This document shows, piece after piece, positions 58,930 through 64,000 of a DNA stretch of 64,000 bases (its first letter is position 1; every line of letters starts with the position of its first letter). The notes under the pieces were generated by a model. That model made no database searches. It was not told where the DNA came from and was given only the letters and a program-made list of their open reading frames with translations. Source of the DNA: Ceratorhiza oryzae-sativae (Eukaryota > Basidiomycota > Agaricomycetes > Cantharellales > Ceratobasidiaceae); contig JARWMV010000004.1 of NCBI GenBank assembly GCA_030998015.1, positions 310,001 to 374,000 on the forward strand, written 5' to 3'. A program made the position numbers and the translations under genes.

Positions 58930-59170
58930 AAGAGCCATCCAGGATACCCAAGAAAGGCCCAAGCCCGCTCTACCACTGCACTTGCACCACGATACACCTG
59001 CAAAGTCTCAAAACATTCCTTTCACCACTTGCCAAATTGCACATCCCAACCATTACATACCACTTGTTGAAAATCAGGTGGCCCCATTTTGGCAGCCACC
59101 CACCACTAGGTGGCCAGCACCTTACCCCAGCAGGGAAAATCACCCTAAACTAGGGACATATTGCTCTAGC
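58930..59170 (+). other. Spacer between pol and accessory ORF1
   Basis: About 240 bp after the pol stop. It reads open in the ORF1 frame (Pro/His-rich, from about 58985) but has no ATG in that frame until 59171. It may be leader sequence for the accessory block. Confidence 0.35.
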
Positions 59171-59836
59171 ATGGAAGATGCCTGGAGGTACACTGAGTGA
59201 CTGTTGCCAGGGGCTAACCTAGTGTACATCCCAAAGAAGTTAAGGGATGAAAAGAACTGGATTGACAATGACAAGTACCCAGATCCCAGGTTGGGGGTCC
59301 TGACATGGCATGGAAGCCAGAAGCCAACAACAAGACACGCCTTGCTAAGAACACCAATGTATGTCATTGATGATATTGTGGGACCAATGGTCAATGTGGT
59401 GGCTGTGGCAGCAAGACAACGGAGGAGGGCCTCAGGCCAAATAGCAGACAGGGGGGATTGGGAGGTGGAGTGCTGGACCAAGGCATTGTTTGAAGAATGG
59501 AAGTTGACACCAGCCGCACTGTATGTGGGACTGCTTGAGGCAACTACCACTGATGAAATGTTTACTGCTATCAGGACAAAGCAGGCAAACATGAGCGACT
59601 TCCGAAATTGGGGGAAGGTGCACCCAAACAAAAACACCAATTATGACACAGACATGACAAGCCTTACATTGAGCCTAGAATCACTGGTTGTTGCTGAGGA
59701 AGAAGCAAAGCCAGCAATAAAGGAACCCACCCCAGACCCAGCTGTCAAAGGAGCCAAACAGGACTGGGACCAGTGGGAAAACACACTTGTCGAAGCTCTG
59801 GAGGAGGTGCCACTGTTGGAACCAGCCCCCATATGA
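59171..59836 (+). pseudogene. Element C accessory ORF1, unknown
   Basis: The ATG at 59171 is followed after nine codons by TGA at 59198-59200. The frame then stays open to 59834-59836 (about 212 codons). Visible stretches include NLVYIPKKLRDEKNWIDNDK, RHALLRTPMYVIDDIVGPMV and DWEVECWTKALFEEWKLTPA, and an acidic Pro/Glu-rich tail. It looks like a folded domain with a disordered C-terminus. No family recognised. It converges on antisense ORF2 with a 141-bp AT-rich gap (59837-59977), which may hold both 3' ends. Confidence 0.45.
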
Positions 59837-59977
59837 CCACTTTGCCTCTCACGGATTCTTTCTCAAATGTATAAGAGTTTTTATTTTTACATATCAAACC
59901 TAATACATTTTACTCTCTATATATGTTTGCCCTTGAGGGGCTGGGTATAGGGCTTCTTGCCCTTTTTATCCTTCTTA

Positions 59978-60451
59978 TCAGTCCAAACAACTGACTGGGT
60001 GGTGGGCCACAACCAAGGGGCCTCCCCCCCCCAGGAAGTCAGCCATGTAATTCTGGAAACACCCAGAGCCAGATGCTGCAAAGGGTGAAGCCTCATCAAA
60101 CAAGGGGGCAGAGCCCTCCTTGAAGAATTCAGCAAGAGCAGCCTGGTGTGACTGCTCTTCAAAGGACTTGTAGTCCTGATCAACAAGCACCCAGACGCAC
60201 TCAAGGGTGGCCTCATGGGCCCGACCATCAAGGAGTGTGGTCTCTTCTACAGAAGCAAGTAAGTAATGTGAGACCAACAAAGAGGGGGCATATGTACCTG
60301 GCACCCCAAGGAAGAACCAGTCCCCAACACCTCCATAGAAGTCATCAAGGGAGGCGTTGCACATGGTGTCACAGTAGGCACAGTACTCCCCCTCAGGGAG
60401 AGACCAGCAGGTGCAGTCAAGGGGATTGTAGTTGAGGGTAGTAACATGCAT
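59978..60451 (-). CDS. Element C accessory ORF2, antisense, unknown
   Basis: An intact 157-codon minus-strand frame from ATG 60451 to TAG 59978. It is opposite in direction to gag, pol and Rep. The N-terminal third is Cys-rich (LDCTCWSLPEGEYCAYCDTM, then C) with pairs that could bind zinc. A hydrophobic and acidic middle follows (DWFFLGVPGTYAPSLLVSHY), and the C-terminus is Gly/Pro-rich. It is neither basic nor Arg-rich as a capsid N-terminus would be. It shares a 419-bp upstream region with Rep, so the two are divergently arranged. Its uninterrupted frame in a decayed element is notable. Confidence 0.5.
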   Translation of the reverse strand: MHVTTLNYNPLDCTCWSLPEGEYCAYCDTMCNASLDDFYGGVGDWFFLGVPGTYAPSLLVSHYLLASVEETTLLDGRAHEATLECVWVLVDQDYKSFEEQSHQAALAEFFKEGSAPLFDEASPFAASGSGCFQNYMADFLGGGGPLVVAHHPVSCLD

Positions 60452-60870
60452 AGTAAAGATGAGATGAGGAAGGGAAACAGCAAAACCACAGACATTAAAA
60501 AATCACAGTGCAACACAATAACTTGCACAAACATCAAAACAAAGCCTGGTCAGGTGACACAAACAGACATGTGACCATCTGCCAGAAAACAAACAACAAA
60601 GCACTGAAATCACATGACCTAGCCTAGTCACATGAATATGCACTATCCCCTAACTACCGGAGGGGTCAGAGAGGGGGCACCGACTGAAGTGGAGGAGTGG
60701 AGGCCCTGAGCATAGTGAGGAATAAGGCTGACATGGGGGAATGCAGGAAGGGCACCCCTTGGAGATGTGTCATAACCAGCACAAGCCTACATCAGGGAAC
60801 CATGTGACCACAACAACCAGAGAAGGTATATCTAGGGGATGCCCTTGGGGGTAAAAGGGGCTATCATCTC
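60452..60870. promoter_or_regulatory. Divergent intergenic region between ORF2 and Rep
   Basis: 419 bp with at least five E-box-like words: CAGGTG near 60555, CATGTG near 60570, CACATG near 60612 and 60631, and CATGTG near 60803. Two occur as TCACATGA/TCACATGAC, similar to sites in LTR-B and LTR-C. A short CCCC/GGGG hairpin with loop TAACTACCGGA lies at about 60650-60668. The canonical geminivirus nonanucleotide is not present. GGTATATCT near 60825 may serve as the Rep TATA box. Confidence 0.4.
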
Positions 60871-62200
60871 ATGCCCTCCCCACAAGACGCATCTACCTCT
60901 AAAAACACCAATGATGCTAAGCAAAGATGGCTTGAATGTGGGAACACCCCAGCCAAACAAATCAAGCACAGGGCAGAGGTTGGCATCACCATTGCTGGTG
61001 CCCTCAGAATCAAGCTGAGCCCCCTCACCTGCTTCTACATGGCTTACGCCAATGGATCACAGGTCTGTAGAGCTGACTGAAACCACACCAGCCCCCTGAT
61101 TCTGCATCCAGACCAGGGCAGTGCTGCTGACCTGGTCAAAGCTACATGATCAGCCCTCAAGTGGGCTTGCTGCCCAATATGAGGTGTTCTGCTGCCACCA
61201 GCCCAATCACTGGGCAACTTTAGCTGTGGTCGAATGGCACAACTTGGAGGAGCCAAACTACAACCCAACCCGGCCCCTGCATGTCCACATCCTCTCCATC
61301 AGTCAGGAACAGAAGGGTGGGTGGAACACCCAGAATGTGGGGTTCTGGGACTTCGAGGGGCAACACCCCAACATATGGCCCAAAGACCTCAAGGATGGGC
61401 CAGGAGGCAACCCAGCAAGGGACACCTTCAACTATCTCTGGAAGGACATCAGAGCTAACAGTGAGGAGATAGAGGATTTGATGGTGGGGGACCTGACCTT
61501 GGAAAGGTTGGAGGAGATCTTGGTGAAGGGAAAGGGTGGAAAACAGTCAAGGATGGAGGCAGACTTGGAGGATGGGACAGAGATTGTTGCCTCGGCGATG
61601 AAACAGGAGTACTATCAGGCGTTCAAGCACCTCTGCCCCCTCCAGATGGTGACAACATGGAACTCAGTACAAGTGTATGCCAAGTACACATACAAGGAAG
61701 ACCAGGGTTGCATGCCTGCAATCCCTGTGGAGGTAGAGGTCCTGGAAGACTGGGAGCCCATCAACTGAGCAGACAGATGGTTTGCTGAGGAAGTTGAGAA
61801 GAGGGGAAGAGGGGTGCCCCATTGCATCCTGGCAATAGAAGGAGAGACTGGAATGGGGAAAACAGCATACATACGATCCAAGGGCTGCCACAGCTGGATG
61901 TGCAATGTGTGGAACATGGGGAACTTGTTGGAAGACGCCAACATTTGGATCCTGGACAACATGGTCTGGTCAAATGGGAAGTACTCACTCAAGGCCCTGA
62001 GCCAGTACAAGGTGGACTTCACAGGCAGGTACGTGCACATGAAATTGATGAAGGTACGCCTGACAGTTATTCTGGGTAATAGCCAGTCAGCAATCATGAA
62101 GTGTTGGTCAGACATAGAGGGGGAAGAGGGGGACTTATGGGTATCAAAAAACATAGAATGGGTGTACTCAGGAGGAAAACCATTCTTTGTATTCCCATAG
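60871..62200 (+). pseudogene. Geminivirus/CRESS-type Rep (HUH endonuclease + SF3 helicase)
   Basis: An ATG at 60871 opens a 5' exon. A candidate 49-nt intron (61063-61111, GTCTGT...CCAG) leads in phase to the main frame, which is readable from 61112 to TAG 62198-62200. In order are a motif I-like LLTWSK (about 61124-61141), the metal-binding HVH (61280-61288), a geminivirus-like FWDFEGQHPNI stretch (about 61346) and the catalytic-tyrosine motif YLWKD (61433-61447). After a TGA at 61766-61768 come Walker A GETGMGKT (61841-61864), a Walker B-like WILDN (about 61945) and motif C VILGNS (about 62066). In ssDNA viruses this protein nicks the origin and unwinds DNA for rolling-circle replication. 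The single stop separates nuclease from helicase. Size and motif order match a full-length Rep of the geminivirus/genomovirus type. Confidence 0.82.
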
Positions 62201-62335
62201 AATAATTTACTGTATTGTACAACTTCTGCTATGCCCATCCAAACAGTTGGGGCATTCTGAGAAGAAGCAAATGACTCCTCACCCCTGGATAACCTCCACA
62301 ACAAAGAAAAGAAAAACAATCTCATGTAACATAGA

Positions 62336-62426
62336 GGTTAAGGGGTCTAGCCTGACTCAGCCTCACCTCATTGAACAATACTGAATCAGCCAAAAGGTCA
62401 TTGGTTCAAGTCCAGCACCCTTAACC
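62336..62426 (+). other. tRNA-like hairpin upstream of the polypurine tract
   Basis: GGTTAAGGGGT and ACCCTTAACC can form a 10-bp terminal stem with one bulge. GGTTCAAGTCC (62403-62413) matches the tRNA B-box consensus. However, three extra bases between the T-arm position and the closing stem and the lack of a normal D-loop argue against a functional tRNA. It may be a tRNA-derived relic or a structured RNA element. Confidence 0.3.
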
Positions 62427-62495
62427 TCCTTGGTGCATGAGATTCCTTTTGCATAAAGGATCTAAATCATGTCTCAAGGTCCCCCAAGACATGTC

Positions 62496-62510
62496 CAAAG
62501 GGGGGGATAA
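62496..62510 (+). promoter_or_regulatory. Polypurine tract, element C
   Basis: CAAAGGGGGGGATAA lies immediately before the 3' LTR, as expected for the plus-strand primer. Confidence 0.8.
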
Positions 62511-63066
62511 TGTTATGACCTGTCAAACAGACATAACAGAGTAACCAAATATTTTTACAGATTTATGGCATTTTTCCTAAGTGGAACAAGCCATAAACAA
62601 GGTCACATGACCTTGGTGCTTAACCAGTGCTTACAGTGGTTACCCTGAACTCACTCCAGCATTTCTCTCCCTTGTTACTTGGAGCGAGGAGCAAGTTGTC
62701 ACATGATCTTGGCGCTTATGGCAGGATCACATGACCTCAGCGCTTACCCCTTGGACCTTGTGTGGCTCTATAAGATTTGGAGCCACACAAACTTAAGATA
62801 AACAATTACCTAACCCATAGTACTGTATATAACCTGTACCTACTGTGGATTGTGCTTAAATAATACATCTGCAGCCACTGCAGCCACAGGCATATATAAG
62901 AAGGATAAAGCAAGACTGGACACCTCAGCTTGCTTTATGTTGTCAACCACCATAGACCATAGCAAACACTGTAACTAGAACACTCAATACATACTGCATA
63001 ACATCAAACTGTCAACGCAGCCACTACTTAAGTGCTTTGCAAGGAAGCATCCAGAGGGTCACAACA
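62511..63066 (+). mobile_element. 3' LTR-C (556 bp)
   Basis: It starts TGTTATGACC and ends GGTCACAACA. It has one copy of the 96-bp unit, TATATAAG at 62893-62900 and the primer stretch AGCTTGCTTTAT at 62927-62938. It is otherwise highly similar to the 5' LTR, with most differences C/T or G/A. Confidence 0.92.
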
Positions 63067-63640
63067 ATAAAGTTGAATTCACCATTCCAGTTGTGAGGAT
63101 AACCATTACTTTTCATGGGAGAGTCAGCAGGTGGCTTTAGAAACATGGTCTGAAAATGCAAAGAAAATCCTTGTGACCCAGGGGACAATAGCAGCAACAT
63201 GCCCAGAGCTCAACCCCAAACTTTGTGAACACATCCACCCTCTTCATGAGCATGTTTGGCACTTCTAAAAGACATTCCCCACCTCCAAGAAGAAAGAATG
63301 TGATGCCACAAATCTGGCAGCAGATGCTGACTGTGAAGGTGCTCGTCATGTAAATGAATGTGTTTACCATCTTCACAAATGTGTTCACCATCTTCATGAA
63401 CACATTGACCAGCTTCATGAACATATAGGATAACCAAAATGTTGCCTTTTTCCTGACTTACACTTGCTTACAAAACTGATGCAGCATGTGACCTTTCTCA
63501 TGGTTTCTGAGATTGGACTTGCCAGGTTGGGTGAACAAGTAGACTTGAGCACTTGGCTGTATAATGAAAGTTGTAGCCAGACATTAAATGTATATATAAG
63601 TAGAGTATTGTACAATTTGGAGTGATGCATGAGGACATGT
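63067..63640 (+). pseudogene. Unknown host-like fragment with 21-bp repeats
   Basis: It begins after the element C TSD and reads ESQQVALETWSENAKKILVT (from about 63121) and later CVYHLHKCVHHLHEHIDQLH (about 63358-63417) with a stop and frame change between. The second part comes from three 21-bp tandem units (about 63357-63420) that give a heptad-like HLHE pattern. The minus strand is also open here. It may continue the gene fragment at 51224-52360. Confidence 0.35.
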
Positions 63641-63767
63641 GTGTCACTTGCCAAAAAGGTATGCTGCATCAATTATGTAACTTGGATATCATGCATGGGA
63701 ACAGCCCATGTATGTGCCCACTCTCCCCCTTGCCCACAACAATTTTCAACATCAAACTGACTTGAAT

Positions 63768-64000
63768 ATGCCTGGGAGACACATTGATGAGCCTACCAAG
63801 GCATTGAGTTGCAATATGCAAGCTTGGGGGCATAGTACATACAAGATTGGGGCCCAGTTCCACATTAACCCCACTACTGTTAGCTGTATTGCAAAAGAGC
63901 CCAGAAAAACACAAAGCTCCAGCTCAAAGAAGCCTAAAGTGGGTTTCACACACAAACTTACCCCTGCTGATGCTCATTTCACTGCCCTCTTGCTTGCTCA
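63768..64000 (+). CDS. Tc1/mariner-type transposase N-terminus, cut by window end
   Basis: The ATG at 63768 opens a frame with no stop to the window edge (at least 77 codons). It begins MPGRHIDEPTKALSCNMQAW and has a helix-turn-helix-like segment HSTYKIGAQFHINPTTVSCI, then a basic linker and KLTPADAHFTALLLA. This is the usual N-terminal DNA-binding layout of fungal Tc1/mariner transposases. The DDE domain would lie beyond 64000. Terminal repeats were not identified upstream. Confidence 0.55.
   Translation, partial: MPGRHIDEPTKALSCNMQAWGHSTYKIGAQFHINPTTVSCIAKEPRKTQSSSSKKPKVGFTHKLTPADAHFTALLLA

Larger units (their letters stand above)
52361..63066 (+). mobile_element. Family C Ty3/gypsy chromovirus carrying a Rep module
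   Basis: A 10.7-kb element with LTRs at 52361-53012 and 62511-63066, flanked by ATGAA and ATAAA (5-bp TSD with one G/A difference). The order is LTR, self-primer-type PBS, Gag, PR-RT-RH-IN-chromodomain, then about 3.5 kb of extra genes (sense ORF1, antisense ORF2, Rep), a polypurine tract and the LTR. Gag carries a solo LTR-B. Pol has several stops, one frameshift and a mutated RT active site, so it is dead. The Rep module lies inside the LTR boundaries, so it was carried with the element or inserted into it later. Confidence 0.9.

Noticed and set aside
59978..60451. Capsid protein of an ssDNA virus
   Set aside because: The position is suggestive, but the protein is short, acidic and lacks an Arg-rich N-terminus.
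60640..60672. Geminivirus nonanucleotide origin
   Set aside because: The canonical motif was not found in the intergenic region. Only a short, imperfect hairpin is present, so it is listed as a weak finding and not as an origin.
62336..62426. A functional tRNA gene
   Set aside because: The B-box and closing stem look right, but the D-arm is abnormal and three extra bases separate the T-arm from the closing stem.

Overview
The window looks like a transposon-dense, low-CpG stretch of a filamentous fungal genome, most likely a basidiomycete. I infer this from GT-AG introns of about 46-54 nt, several chromodomain Ty3/gypsy families, hAT-type MITEs, a SWIM-type MULE and a Ulp1/RTC4-like gene. No housekeeping gene, rRNA gene, CRISPR array or bacterial-style operon was seen. 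Almost every gene belongs to a mobile element or is a broken fragment between elements. Assignments come from reading motifs, not from database searches.

Layout. (1) 1-1792: a small inverted-repeat unit and a 1.46-kb near-perfect palindrome abutting a truncated LTR. (2) 1787-17137: a long family A Ty3/gypsy element. Its Gag has a collagen-like Gly-X-Y tract split by hAT MITE-1, and its Pol ends in a chromodomain. About 3.2 kb of accessory genes lie between integrase and the 3' LTR. (3) 17138-30358: a broken minus-strand gene with a solo LTR-A, a second MITE-1, then a MULE transposase and a spliced Ulp1-RTC4-like gene. (4) 30364-32977: a solo LTR-A nested in another solo LTR-A. (5) 34430-42938: a minisatellite split by a family B chromovirus (TSD TCATG), itself carrying a third MITE-1 and a nested solo LTR. 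(6) 42949-52360: an LTR-A remnant with a second hAT MITE, host-like gene fragments, and a solo LTR-C containing solo LTR-A and solo LTR-B. (7) 52361-63066: a family C chromovirus whose region between Pol and the 3' LTR carries a sense ORF, an antisense ORF and a geminivirus/CRESS-type Rep gene (HUH nuclease plus SF3 helicase, one in-frame stop). (8) 63067-64000: host fragment, then the start of a Tc1/mariner-type transposase.

How it fits together. Target-site duplications were read for nearly all insertions (5 bp for LTR elements, 8 bp for hAT MITEs), so the order of events can be followed. Family C is interrupted by A and B, and A and B are interrupted by MITE-1. Families B and C each have a 12-nt primer-binding site just after the 5' LTR that is complementary to the predicted RNA 5' end, a Tf1-like self-priming arrangement. 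Family A instead has a tRNA-type candidate site. The most unusual content is the Rep-bearing accessory module inside element C and the multi-gene accessory module in the same position of element A.
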